Shown: positions 1-13,700 of the stretch, piece by piece | Layout of the letters: each line of letters begins with the position of its first letter | Position numbering within the stretch: the stretch's first letter is position 1 | DNA from: Loxodes magnus | Taxonomy: Eukaryota; Ciliophora; Karyorelictea; Loxodida; Loxodidae | NCBI GenBank assembly: GCA_946699065.1 | Contig: CAMPDV010000087.1 | Location: 682,001 to 746,000, forward strand | Direction of reading: 5' to 3' | DNA: 64,000 bases | The notes under the pieces: generated by a model | Database searches by the model: none | What the model was told of the DNA's origin: nothing | What the model saw: the letters and a program-made list of their open reading frames with translations, nothing else | Position numbers and translations under genes: made by a program

Positions 1-2463
1 TCATTTATTCACTTTTCAAAATATTATCTTTTTTTATCTCAAAGCATACTCCTTAAATCTGTAAGTTTATCTTCTTTTCTTACTTTTATTATTCACTTTT
101 CAAAATATTATCTTCTTTTTCTCAAAGCATACTCCTTAAATCTGAAAGTCTATCATCTTTTCTCACTTCATTTATTCACTTTTCAAAATATTATCTTCTT
201 TTTCTCAAATCATACTCCTTAAATCTGTAATTTTTTCTTCCTTTCTTACTTCATTTATTCACTTTTCAAAATATTATCTTCTTTTTCTCAAAGCATACTC
301 CTTAAATCTGTAAGTTTATCTTCTTTTCTTACTTTTATTATTCACTTTTCAAAATATTATCTTCTTTTTCTCAAAGCATACTCCTTAAATCTGAAAGTCT
401 ATCATCTTTTCTCACTTCATTTATTCACTTTTCAAAATATTATCTTCTTTTATTCCAAAGCATACTCCTTAAATCTGTAATTTTTTCTTCCTTTCTTACT
501 TCATTTATTCACTTTTCAAAATATTATCTTCTTTTTCTCAAATCATACTCCTTAAATCTGTAATTTTATCTTCTTTTCTCACTTCATTTATTCACTTTTC
601 AAAATATTATCTTTTTTTATCTCAAAGCATACTCCTTAAATCTGAAAGTTTATCTTCTTTTCTTACTTCATTTATTCACTTTTAAAAATATTATCTTTTT
701 TTATCTCAAAGCATACTCCTTAAATCTGAAAGTCTATCATCTTTTCTCACTTTATTTATTCACTTTTCAAAATATTATCTTCTTTTTCTCAAATCATACT
801 CCTTAAATCTGAAAGTCTATCTTCTTTTCTCACTTCATTTATTCACTTTTCAAAATATTATCTTCTTTTATCTCAAAGCATACTCCTTAAATCTGTAAGT
901 TTATCTTCTTTTCTTACTTTTCTTATTCACTTTTCAAAATATTATCTTCTTTTTCTCAAAGCATACTCCTTAAATCTGTAAGTTTATCATCTTTTCTCAC
1001 TTCATTTATTCACTTTTCAAAATATTATCTTCTTTTTCTCAAAGCATAATCCTTAAATCTGAAAGTCTATCTTCTTTTCTTACTTCATTTATTCACTTTT
1101 CAAAATATTATCTTCTTTTATCTCAAAGCATACTCCTTAAATCTGAAAGTCTATCATCTTTTCTCACTTCATTTATTCACTTTTCAAAATATTATCTTCT
1201 TTTATCTCAAAGCATACTCCTTAAATCTGAAAGTTATCTTCTTTTCTCACTTCATTTATTCACTTTTCAAAATATTATCTTCTTTTTCTCAAATAATACT
1301 CCTTAAATCTGTAAGTTTATCTTCTTTTCTCACTTCATTTATTCACTTTTCAAAATATTATCTTCTTTTATCTCAAAGCATACTCCTTAAATCTGAAAGT
1401 CTATCATCTTTTCTCACTTCATTTATTCACTTTTCAAAATATTATCTTCTTTTATCTCAAAGCATACTCCTTAAATCTGAAAGTCTATCATCTTTTCTCA
1501 CTTTATTTATTCACTTTTCAAAATATTATCTTCTTTTATTCCAAAGCATACTCCTTAAATCTGAAAGTTATCTTCTTTTCTCACTTCATTTATTCACTTT
1601 TCAAAATATTATCTTCTTTTATCTCAAAGCATACTCCTTAAATCTGAAAGTTATCTTCTTTTCTCACTTCATTTATTCACTTTTCAAAATATTATCTTCT
1701 TTTTCTCAAATCATACTCCTTAAATCTGTAAGTTTATCTTCTTTTCTTACTTCATTTATTCACTTTTCAAAATATTATCTTCTTTTTCTCAAAGCATACT
1801 CCTTAAATCTGTAAGTTTATCTTCTTTTCTTACTTCATTTATTCACTTTTCAAAATATTATCTTTTTTTATCTCAAAGCATACTCCTTAAATCCTAAAGT
1901 TTATCTTCTTTTCTTACTTTTATTATTCACTTTTCAAAATATTATCTTCTTTTTCTCAAAGCATACTCCTTAAATCTGAAAGTCTATCATCTTTTTTCAC
2001 TTCATTTATTCACTTTTCAAAATATTATCTTCTTTTATCTCAAATCATACTCCTTAAATCTGTAATTTTTTCTTCCTTTCTTACTTCATTTATTCACTTT
2101 TCAAAATATTATCTTCTTTTTCTCAAAGCATACTCCTTAAATCTGAAAGTCTTTCTTCTTTTCTTACTTCATTTATTCACTTTTCAAAATATTATCTTCT
2201 TTTTCTCAAAGCATACTCCTTAAATCTGAAAGTCTATCTTCTTTTCTCACTTCATTTATTCACTTTTCAAAATATTATCTTCTTTTATCTCAAATCATAC
2301 TCCTTAAATCTGTAATTTTTTCTTCCTTTCTTACTTCATTTATTCACTTTTCAAAATATTATCTTCTTTTTCTCAAAGCATACTCCTTAAATCTGAAAGT
2401 CTATCATCTTTTCTTACTTCATTTATTCACTTTTAAAAATATTATCTTCTTTTATCTCAAAGC
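1..2463. repeat. Left segment: mixed monomers with 3-monomer repeats
   Basis: About 30 monomers of mixed subfamilies. A 3-monomer pattern is visible: the GTAAGTTTATC, GAAAGTCTATCATC and GTAATTTTTTC monomers at 61-240 recur in order about 249-250 bp later at 310-490. A similar spacing of about 250 bp separates the GTAATTTTTTC monomers near 2063 and 2313. Two single-copy variants lie here: TTTTCTTATTC near 918, and ATCCTAAAG at 1891, where the usual G of ATCTG is lost. No gene is present. Confidence 0.85.
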
Positions 2464-5400
2464 ATACTCCTTAAATCTGAAAGTCTATCATCTTTTCTCA
2501 CTTCATTTATTCACTTTTCAAAATATTATCTTCTTTTATCTCAAAGCATAATCCTTAAATCTGAAAGTCTATCTTCTTTTCTTACTTTTATTATTCACTT
2601 TTAAAAATATTATCTTCTTTTTCTCAAAGCATACTCCTTAAATCTGAAAGTCTATCATCTTTTCTCACTTCATTTATTCACTTTTCAAAATATTATCTTC
2701 TTTTTTCTCAAATCATACTCCTTAAATCTGTAAGTTATCTTCCTTGCTTACTTTTATTATTCACTTTTCAAAATATTATCTTCTTTTTCTCAAAGCATAC
2801 TCCTTAAATCTGAAAGTCTTTCTTCTTTTTTTACTTCATTTATTCACTTTTCAAAATATTATCTTCTTTTATCTCAAAGCATACTCCTTAAATCTGTAAG
2901 TTTATCTTCTTTTCTTACTTCATTTATTCACTTTTCAAAATATTATCTTCTTTTTCTCAAATCATACTCCTTAAATCTGTAAGTTATCTTCCTTGCTTAC
3001 TTTTATTATTCACTTTTCAAAATATTATCTTCTTTTATCTCAAAGCATACTCCTTAAATCTGTAAGTTTATCTTCTTTTCTTACTTCATTTATTCACTTT
3101 TCAAAATATTATCTTCTTTTTCTCAAATCATACTCCTTAAATCTGTAAGTTATCTTCCTTGCTTACTTTTATTATTCACTTTTCAAAATATTATCTTCTT
3201 TTTCTCAAAGCATACTCCTTAAATCTGTAAGTTTATCTTCTTTTCTTACTTCATTTATTCACTTTTCAAAATTTTATTTTCTTTTTCTCAAATCATACTC
3301 CTTAAATCTGTAAGTTTATCTTCTTTTCTTACTTCATTTATTCACTTTTAAAAATATTATCTTTTTTTATCTCAAAGCATACTCCTTAAATCTGAAAGTC
3401 TATCATCTCTTCTTACTTCATTTATTCACTTTTAAAAATATTATCTTCTTTTATCTCAAAGCATACTCCTTAAATCTGAAAGTTTATCTTCTTTTCTTAC
3501 TTTTATTATTCACTTTTCAAAATATTATCTTCTTTTATCTCAAAGCATACTCCTTAAATCTGAAAGTCTATCATCTTTTCTTACTTTTATTATTCACTTT
3601 TCAAAATATTATCTTCTTTTATCTCAAAGCATACTCCTTAAATCTGAAAGTCTATCTTCTTTTCTCACTTCATTTATTCACTTTTCAAAATATTATCTTC
3701 TTTTTCTCAAATCATACTCCTTAAATCTGAAAGTTTTTCTTCTTTTCTTACTTCATTTATTCACTTTTAAAAATATTATCTTCTTTTTCTCAAAGCATAC
3801 TCCTTAAATCTGTAAGTTTATCTTCTTTTCTTACTTCATTTATTCACTTTTAAAAATATTATCTTTTTTTATCTCAAAGCATACTCCTTAAATCTGAAAG
3901 TCTATCATCTCTTCTTACTTCATTTATTCACTTTTAAAAATATTATCTTCTTTTATCTCAAAGCATACTCCTTAAATCTGAAAGTCTATCATCTTTTCTC
4001 ACTTCATTTATTCACTTTTAAAAATTTATCTTCTTTTATCTCAAAGCATACTCCTTAAATCTGAAAGTCTTTCTTCTTTTCTTACTTCATTTATTCACTT
4101 TTCAAAATATTATCTTCTTTTATCTCAAAGCATACTCCTTAAATCTGTAAGTTTATCATCTTTTCTCACTTCATTTATTCACTTTTCAAAATATTATCTT
4201 CTTTTATCTCAAAGCATACTCCTTAAATCTGTAAGTTTATCTTCTTTTCTTACTTCATTTATTCACTTTTCAAAATATTATCTTCTTTTATCTCAAAGCA
4301 TACTCCTTAAATCTGAAAGTCTATCTTCTTTTCTCACTTCATTTATTCACTTTTCAAAATATTATCTTCTTTTTCTCAAATCATACTCCTTAAATCTGTA
4401 AGTTATCTTCCTTGCTTACTTTTATTATTCACTTTTCAAAATATTATCTTCTTTTTCTCAAAGCATACTCCTTAAATCTGAAAGTCTATCTTCTTTTCTC
4501 ACTTCATTTATTCACTTTTCAAAATATTATCTTCTTTTTCTCAAATCATACTCCTTAAATCTGTAAGTTATCTTCCTTGCTTACTTTTATTATTCACTTT
4601 TCAAAATATTATCTTCTTTTTCTCAAAGCATACTCCTTAAATCTGAAAGTTTATCTTCTTTTCTTACTTCATTTATTCACTTTTCAAAATATTATCTTCT
4701 TTTATCTCAAAGCATACTCCTTAAATCTGTAAGTTTATCTTCTTTTCTTACTTCATTTATTCACTTTTCAAAATATTATCTTCTTTTTCTCAAATCATAC
4801 TCCTTAAATCTGTAAGTTATCTTCCTTGCTTACTTTTATTATTCACTTTTCAAAATATTATCTTCTTTTATCTCAAAGCATACTCCTTAAATCTGTAAGT
4901 TTATCTTCTTTTCTTACTTCATTTATTCACTTTTCAAAATATTATCTTCTTTTTCTCAAATCATACTCCTTAAATCTGTAAGTTATCTTCCTTGCTTACT
5001 TTTATTATTCACTTTTCAAAATATTATCTTCTTTTTCTCAAAGCATACTCCTTAAATCTGTAAGTTTATCTTCTTTTCTTACTTCATTTATTCACTTTTC
5101 AAAATATTATCTTCTTTTTCTCAAATCATACTCCTTAAATCTGTAAGTCTATCATCTTTTCTTACTTCATTTATTCACTTTTAAAAATATTATCTTTTTT
5201 TATCTCAAAGCATACTCCTTAAATCTGAAAGTCTATCATCTCTTCTTACTTCATTTATTCACTTTTAAAAATATTATCTTCTTTTATCTCAAAGCATACT
5301 CCTTAAATCTGAAAGTTTATCTTCTTTTCTTACTTCATTTATTCACTTTTCAAAATATTATCTTCTTTTATCTCAAAGCATACTCCTTAAATCTGAAAGT

Positions 5401-8400
5401 CTATCATCTTTTCTCACTTCATTTATTCACTTTTCAAAATATTATCTTCTTTTATCTCAAAGCATACTCCTTAAATCTGTAAGTTTATCTTCTTTTCTTA
5501 CTTCATTTATTCACTTTTCAAAATATTATCTTCTTTTTCTCAAATCATACTCCTTAAATCTGAAAGTCTTTCTTCTTTTCTCACTTCATTTATTCACTTT
5601 TCAAAATATTATCTTCTTTTATTCCAAAGCATAATCCTTAAATCTGAAAGTCTATCTTCTTTTCTTACTTTTATTATTCACTTTTCAAAATATTATCTTC
5701 TTTTTCTCAAAGCATACTCCTTAAATCTGAAAGTCTATCTTCTTTTCTCACTTCATTTATTCACTTTTCAAAATATTATCTTCTTTTTCTCAAATCATAC
5801 TCCTTAAATCTGTAAGTTTATCTTCTTTTCTTACTTCATTTATTCACTTTTAAAAATATTATCTTTTTTTATCTCAAAGCATACTCCTTAAATCTGAAAG
5901 TCTATCATCTCTTCTTACTTCATTTATTCACTTTTAAAAATATTATCTTCTTTTATCTCAAAGCATACTCCTTAAATCTGAAAGTCTTTCTTCTTTTCTC
6001 ACTTCATTTATTCACTTTTCAAAATATTATCTTCTTTTTCTCAAATCATACTCCTTAAATCTGTAAGTTATCTTCCTTGCTTACTTTTATTATTCACTTT
6101 TCAAAATATTATCTTCTTTTATCTCAAAGCATACTCCTTAAATCTGTAAGTTTATCTTCTTTTCTTACTTTTATTATTCACTTTTCAAAATATTATCTTC
6201 TTTATCTCAAAGCATACTCCTTAAATCTGTAAGTTATCTTCCTTGCTTACTTTTATTATTCACTTTTAAAAATATTATCTTCTTTTTCTCAAAGCATACT
6301 CCTTAAATCTGAAAGTCTTTCTTCTTTTCTTACTTCATTTATTCACTTTTCAAAATATTATCTTCTTTTTCTCAAAGCATACTCCTTAAATCTGAAAGTT
6401 TATCTTCTTTTCTTACTTCATTTATTCACTTTTAAAAATATTATCTTTTTTTATCTCAAAGCATACTCCTTAAATCTGAAAGTCTATCATCTCTTCTTAC
6501 TTCATTTATTCACTTTTAAAAATATTATCTTCTTTTATCTCAAAGCATACTCCTTAAATCTGAAAGTTTATCTTCTTTTCTTACTTCATTTATTCACTTT
6601 TCAAAATATTATCTTCTTTTATCTCAAAGCATACTCCTTAAATCTGAAAGTCTATCATCTTTTCTCACTTCATTTATTCACTTTTCAAAATATTATCTTC
6701 TTTTATCTCAAAGCATACTCCTTAAATCTGTAAGTTTATCTTCTTTTCTTACTTCATTTATTCACTTTTCAAAATATTATCTTCTTTTTCTCAAAGCATA
6801 CTCCTTAAATCTGAAAGTCTTTCTTCTTTTCTCACTTCATTTATTCACTTTTCAAAATATTATCTTCTTTTATTCCAAAGCATAATCCTTAAATCTGAAA
6901 GTCTATCATCTTTTCTCACTTCATTTATTCACTTTTCAAAATATTATCTTCTTTTATCTCAAAGCATACTCCTTAAATCTGTAAGTTTATCTTCTTTTCT
7001 TACTTCATTTATTCACTTTTCAAAATATTATCTTCTTTTTCTCAAATCATACTCCTTAAATCTGAAAGTCTTTCTTCTTTTCTCACTTCATTTATTCACT
7101 TTTCAAAATATTATCTTCTTTTATTCCAAAGCATAATCCTTAAATCTGAAAGTCTATCTTCTTTTCTTACTTTTATTATTCACTTTTCAAAATATTATCT
7201 TCTTTTTCTCAAAGCATACTCCTTAAATCTGAAAGTCTATCATCTTTTATCACTTCATTTATTCACTTTTCAAAATATTATCTTCTTTTTCTCAAATCAT
7301 ACTCCTTAAATCTGTAAGTTATCTTCCTTGCTTACTTTTATTATTCACTTTTCAAAATATTATCTTCTTTTTCTCAAAGCATACTCCTTAAATCTGTAAT
7401 TTTTTCTTCTTTTCTTACTTCATTTATTCACTTTTCAAAATATTATCTTCTTTTATCTCAAAGCATACTCCTTAAATCTGTAAGTTTATCTTCTTTTCTT
7501 ACTTCATTTATTCACTTTTCAAAATATTATCTTCTTTTATCTCAAAGCATACTCCTTAAATCTGAAAGTCTATCATCTTTTCTCACTTCATTTATTCACT
7601 TTTCAAAATATTATCTTCTTTTATCTCAAAGCATACTCCTTAAATCTGAAAGTCTATCTTCTTTTCTCACTTCATTTATTCACTTTTCAAAATATTATCT
7701 TCTTTTTCTCAAAGCATACTCCTTAAATCTGAAAGTCTTTCTTCCTTGCTTACTTTTATTATTCACTTTTCAAAATATTATCTTCTTTTTCTCAAAGCAT
7801 ACTCCTTAAATCTGTAAGTTTATCTTCTTTTCTTACTTCATTTATTCACTTTTCAAAATATTATCTTCTTTTATCTCAAAGCATACTCATTAAATCTGTA
7901 AGTTTATCTTCTTTTCTTACTTCATTTATTCACTTTTAAAAATATTATCTTCTTTTATCTCAAAGCATACTCCTTAAATCTGAAAGTCTATCATCTTTTC
8001 TCACTTCATTTATTCACTTTTCAAAATATTATCTTCTTTTATCTCAAAGCATACTCCTTAAATCTGAAAGTCTTTCTTCTTTTCTTACTTCATTTATTCA
8101 CTTTTCAAAATATTATCTTTTTTTATCTCAAAGCATACTCCTTAAATCTGAAAGTCTATCATCTTTTCTCACTTCATTTATTCACTTTTCAAAATATTAT
8201 CTTCTTTTATCTCAAAGCATACTCCTTAAATCTGTAAGTTTATCTTCTTTTCTTACTTCATTTATTCACTTTTCAAAATATTATCTTCTTTTATCTCAAA
8301 GCATACTCCTTAAATCTGTAAGTTTATCATCTTTTCTCACTTCATTTATTCACTTTTCAAAATATTATCTTCTTTTTCTCAAAGCATACTCCTTAAATCT

Positions 8401-9570
8401 GAAAGTCTTTCTTCTTTTCTCACTTCATTTATTCACTTTTCAAAATATTATCTTCTTTTTCTCAAATCATACTCCTTAAATCTGTAAGTTATCTTCTTTT
8501 CTTACTTTTATTATTCACTTTTCAAAATATTATCTTCTTTTTCTCAAAGCATACTCCTTAAATCTGTAAGTTTATCTTCTTTTCTTACTTCATTTATTCA
8601 CTTTTCAAAATATTATCTTCTTTTATTCCAAAGCATACTCCTTAAATCTGTAAGTCTTTCTTCTTTTCTTACTTCATTTATTCACTTTTAAAAATATTAT
8701 CTTTTTTTATCTCAAAGCATACTCCTTAAATCTGAAAGTCTATCATCTCTTCTTACTTCATTTATTCACTTTTCAAAATATTATCTTCTTTTTCTCAAAT
8801 CATACTCCTTAAATCTGTAAGTTTATCTTCTTTTCTTACTTCATTTATTCACTTTTCAAAATATTATCTTCTTTTATCTCAAAGCATACTCCTTAAATCT
8901 GAAAGTCTTTCTTCTTTTCTTACTTCATTTATTCACTTTTCAAAATATTATCTTTTTTTATCTCAAAGCATACTCCTTAAATCTGAAAGTCTATCATCTT
9001 TTCTCACTTCATTTATTCACTTTTCAAAATATTATCTTCTTTTATCTCAAAGCATACTCCTTAAATCTGAAAGTCTATCATCTTTTCTCACTTCATTTAT
9101 TCACTTTTCAAAATATTATCTTCTTTTATCTCAAAGCATACTCCTTAAATCTGTAAGCTTATCTTCTTTTCTTACTTCATTTATTCACTTTTCAAAATAT
9201 TATCTTCTTTTATCTCAAAGCATACTCCTTAAATCTGTAAGTCTATCTTCTTTTCTTACTTCATTTATTCACTTTTCAAAATATTATCTTCTTTTTCTCA
9301 AATCATACTCCTTAAATCTGTAAGTTTATCTTCTTTTCTTACTGCATTTATTCACTTTTAAAAATATTATCTTCTTTTTCTCAAAGCATACTCCTTAAAT
9401 CTGAAAGTCTTTCTTCTTTTCTTACTTCATTTATTCACTTTTCAAAATATTATCTTCTTTTATCTCAAAGCATACTCCTTAAATCTGTAAGTTTATCTTC
9501 TTTTCTTACTTTTATTATTCACTTTTCAAAATATTATCTTCTTTTATCTCAAAGCATACTCCTTAAATCT
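2464..9570. repeat. Long higher-order repeat, copy 1 (about 8.26-kb shift)
   Basis: The order of variant monomers here is repeated about 8260 bp downstream. Rare landmarks pair up: TTCTTTTTTCTCAAAT near 2697 and 10957; CAAAATTTTATTTTC near 3266 and 11526; the short TCTTCTTTATCTC monomer near 6193 and 14452; CATACTCATTAAATC at 7883 and 16224; TAAGCTT at 9154 and 17576. The shift changes from 8260 to 8259, 8341 and then 8422, meaning single-base and whole-monomer gains in the second copy. A stretch around 7620-7860 and one after about 8050 do not match at this shift, so the copy is a mosaic. About 85 monomers; no gene. Confidence 0.8.
9155..9160 (+). other. Rare AAGCTT site in a variant monomer
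   Basis: A T-to-C change turns GTAAGTTTATC into GTAAGCTTATC, creating a 6-base AAGCTT palindrome. I saw the same variant only at 17577, 21582 and 22501, each inside a copy of the same block. It is therefore a useful landmark for tracing duplications (spacings 8422, 4005 and 919 bp). Confidence 0.85.
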
Positions 9571-10723
9571 GAAAGTCTATCTTCTTTTCTCACTTCATTT
9601 ATTCACTTTTAAAAATATTATCTTCTTTTTCTCAAATCATACTCCTTAAATCTGTAATTTTTTCTTCCTTTCTTACTTCATTTATTCACTTTTCAAAATA
9701 TTATCTTCTTTTTCTCAAAGCATACTCCTTAAATCTGAAAGTCTATCTTCTTTTCTCACTTTATTTATTCACTTTTCAAAATATTATCTTCTTTTATCTC
9801 AAAGCATACTCCTTAAATCTGTAAGTTTATCATCTTTTCTCACTTCATTTATTCACTTTTAAAAATTTATCTTCTTTTATCTCAAAGCATACTCCTTAAA
9901 TCTGAAAGTCTTTCTTCTTTTCTTACTTCATTTATTCACTTTTCAAAATATTATCTTTTTTTATCTCAAAGCATACTCCTTAAATCTGTAAGTTTATCTT
10001 CTTTTCTTACTTCATTTATTCACTTTTCAAAATATTATCTTCTTTTTCTCAAAGCATACTCCTTAAATCTGAAAGTCTTTCTTCTTTTCTTACTTCATTT
10101 ATTCACTTTTCAAAATATTATCTTCTTTTATCTCAAAGCATACTCCTTAAATCTGTAAGTCTATCTTCTTTTCTTACTTCATTTATTCACTTTTCAAAAT
10201 ATTATCTTCTTTTTCTCAAATCATACTCCTTAAATCTGTAAGTTTATCTTCTTTTCTTACTGCATTTATTCACTTTTAAAAATATTATCTTCTTTTTCTC
10301 AAAGCATACTCCTTAAATCTGAAAGTCTTTCTTCTTTTCTTACTTCATTTATTCACTTTTCAAAATATTATCTTCTTTTATCTCAAAGCATACTCCTTAA
10401 ATCTGTAAGTTTATCTTCTTTTCTTACTTTTATTATTCACTTTTCAAAATATTATCTTCTTTTATCTCAAAGCATACTCCTTAAATCTGTAAGTTTATCT
10501 TCTTTTCTTACTTCATTTATTCACTTTTCAAAATTTTATTTTCTTTTTCTCAAATCATACTCCTTAAATCTGTAAGTTTATCTTCTTTTCTTACTTCATT
10601 TATTCACTTTTAAAAATATTATCTTTTTTTATCTCAAAGCATACTCCTTAAATCTGAAAGTCTATCATCTCTTCTTACTTCATTTATTCACTTTTCAAAA
10701 TATTATCTTCTTTTTCTCAAATC
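9571..10723. repeat. Linker between long repeat copies, with partial 11-monomer duplication
   Basis: About 14 monomers. The part 10083-10488 repeats 9165-9570 at a shift of 918 bp (11 monomers), including the rare ACTGCATTTA variant at 9341 and 10259. A GTAATTTTTTCTTCC monomer lies at 9655 and is matched at 22082. The stretch near 10500-10680 resembles 3240-3420, carrying the CAAAATTTTATTTTC and CATCTCTTCTTAC monomers. No gene is present. Confidence 0.75.
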
Positions 10724-13700
10724 ATACTCCTTAAATCTGAAAGTCTATCATCTTTTCTCACTTCATTTATTCACTTTTCAAAATATTATCTTCTTTTATC
10801 TCAAAGCATAATCCTTAAATCTGAAAGTCTATCTTCTTTTCTTACTTTTATTATTCACTTTTAAAAATATTATCTTCTTTTTCTCAAAGCATACTCCTTA
10901 AATCTGAAAGTCTATCATCTTTTCTCACTTCATTTATTCACTTTTCAAAATATTATCTTCTTTTTTCTCAAATCATACTCCTTAAATCTGTAAGTTATCT
11001 TCCTTGCTTACTTTTATTATTCACTTTTCAAAATATTATCTTCTTTTTCTCAAAGCATACTCCTTAAATCTGAAAGTCTTTCTTCTTTTTTTACTTCATT
11101 TATTCACTTTTCAAAATATTATCTTCTTTTATCTCAAAGCATACTCCTTAAATCTGTAAGTTTATCTTCTTTTCTTACTTCATTTATTCACTTTTCAAAA
11201 TATTATCTTCTTTTTCTCAAATCATACTCCTTAAATCTGTAAGTTATCTTCCTTGCTTACTTTTATTATTCACTTTTCAAAATATTATCTTCTTTTATCT
11301 CAAAGCATACTCCTTAAATCTGTAAGTTTATCTTCTTTTCTTACTTCATTTATTCACTTTTCAAAATATTATCTTCTTTTTCTCAAATCATACTCCTTAA
11401 ATCTGTAAGTTATCTTCCTTGCTTACTTTTATTATTCACTTTTCAAAATATTATCTTCTTTTTCTCAAAGCATACTCCTTAAATCTGTAAGTTTATCTTC
11501 TTTTCTTACTTCATTTATTCACTTTTCAAAATTTTATTTTCTTTTTCTCAAATCATACTCCTTAAATCTGTAAGTTTATCTTCTTTTCTTACTTCATTTA
11601 TTCACTTTTAAAAATATTATCTTTTTTTATCTCAAAGCATACTCCTTAAATCTGAAAGTCTATCATCTCTTCTTACTTCATTTATTCACTTTTAAAAATA
11701 TTATCTTCTTTTATCTCAAAGCATACTCCTTAAATCTGAAAGTTTATCTTCTTTTCTTACTTCATTTATTCACTTTTCAAAATATTATCTTCTTTTATCT
11801 CAAAGCATACTCCTTAAATCTGAAAGTCTATCATCTTTTCTTACTTTTATTATTCACTTTTCAAAATATTATCTTCTTTTTCTCAAAGCATACTCCTTAA
11901 ATCTGAAAGTCTATCTTCTTTTCTCACTTCATTTATTCACTTTTCAAAATATTATCTTCTTTTTCTCAAATCATACTCCTTAAATCTGAAAGTCTTTCTT
12001 CTTTTCTTACTTCATTTATTCACTTTTAAAAATATTATCTTCTTTTTCTCAAAGCATACTCCTTAAATCTGTAAGTTTATCTTCTTTTCTTACTTCATTT
12101 ATTCACTTTTAAAAATATTATCTTTTTTTATCTCAAAGCATACTCCTTAAATCTGAAAGTCTATCATCTCTTCTTACTTCATTTATTCACTTTTAAAAAT
12201 ATTATCTTCTTTTATCTCAAAGCATACTCCTTAAATCTGAAAGTCTATCATCTTTTCTCACTTCATTTATTCACTTTTAAAAATTTATCTTCTTTTATCT
12301 CAAAGCATACTCCTTAAATCTGAAAGTCTTTCTTCTTTTCTTACTTCATTTATTCACTTTTCAAAATATTATCTTCTTTTATCTCAAAGCATACTCCTTA
12401 AATCTGTAAGTTTATCATCTTTTCTCACTTCATTTATTCACTTTTCAAAATATTATCTTCTTTTATCTCAAAGCATACTCCTTAAATCTGTAAGTTTATC
12501 TTCTTTTCTTACTTCATTTATTCACTTTTCAAAATATTATCTTCTTTTATCTCAAAGCATACTCCTTAAATCTGAAAGTCTATCTTCTTTTCTCACTTCA
12601 TTTATTCACTTTTCAAAATATTATCTTCTTTTTCTCAAATCATACTCCTTAAATCTGTAAGTTATCTTCCTTGCTTACTTTTATTATTCACTTTTCAAAA
12701 TATTATCTTCTTTTTCTCAAAGCATACTCCTTAAATCTGAAAGTCTATCTTCTTTTCTCACTTCATTTATTCACTTTTCAAAATATTATCTTCTTTTTCT
12801 CAAATCATACTCCTTAAATCTGTAAGTTATCTTCCTTGCTTACTTTTATTATTCACTTTTCAAAATATTATCTTCTTTTTCTCAAAGCATACTCCTTAAA
12901 TCTGAAAGTTTATCTTCTTTTCTTACTTCATTTATTCACTTTTCAAAATATTATCTTCTTTTATCTCAAAGCATACTCCTTAAATCTGTAAGTTTATCTT
13001 CTTTTCTTACTTCATTTATTCACTTTTCAAAATATTATCTTCTTTTTCTCAAATCATACTCCTTAAATCTGTAAGTTATCTTCCTTGCTTACTTTTATTA
13101 TTCACTTTTCAAAATATTATCTTCTTTTATCTCAAAGCATACTCCTTAAATCTGTAAGTTTATCTTCTTTTCTTACTTCATTTATTCACTTTTCAAAATA
13201 TTATCTTCTTTTTCTCAAATCATACTCCTTAAATCTGTAAGTTATCTTCCTTGCTTACTTTTATTATTCACTTTTCAAAATATTATCTTCTTTTTCTCAA
13301 AGCATACTCCTTAAATCTGTAAGTTTATCTTCTTTTCTTACTTCATTTATTCACTTTTCAAAATATTATCTTCTTTTTCTCAAATCATACTCCTTAAATC
13401 TGTAAGTCTATCATCTTTTCTTACTTCATTTATTCACTTTTAAAAATATTATCTTTTTTTATCTCAAAGCATACTCCTTAAATCTGAAAGTCTATCATCT
13501 CTTCTTACTTCATTTATTCACTTTTAAAAATATTATCTTCTTTTATCTCAAAGCATACTCCTTAAATCTGAAAGTTTATCTTCTTTTCTTACTTCATTTA
13601 TTCACTTTTCAAAATATTATCTTCTTTTATCTCAAAGCATACTCCTTAAATCTGAAAGTCTATCATCTTTTCTCACTTCATTTATTCACTTTTCAAAATA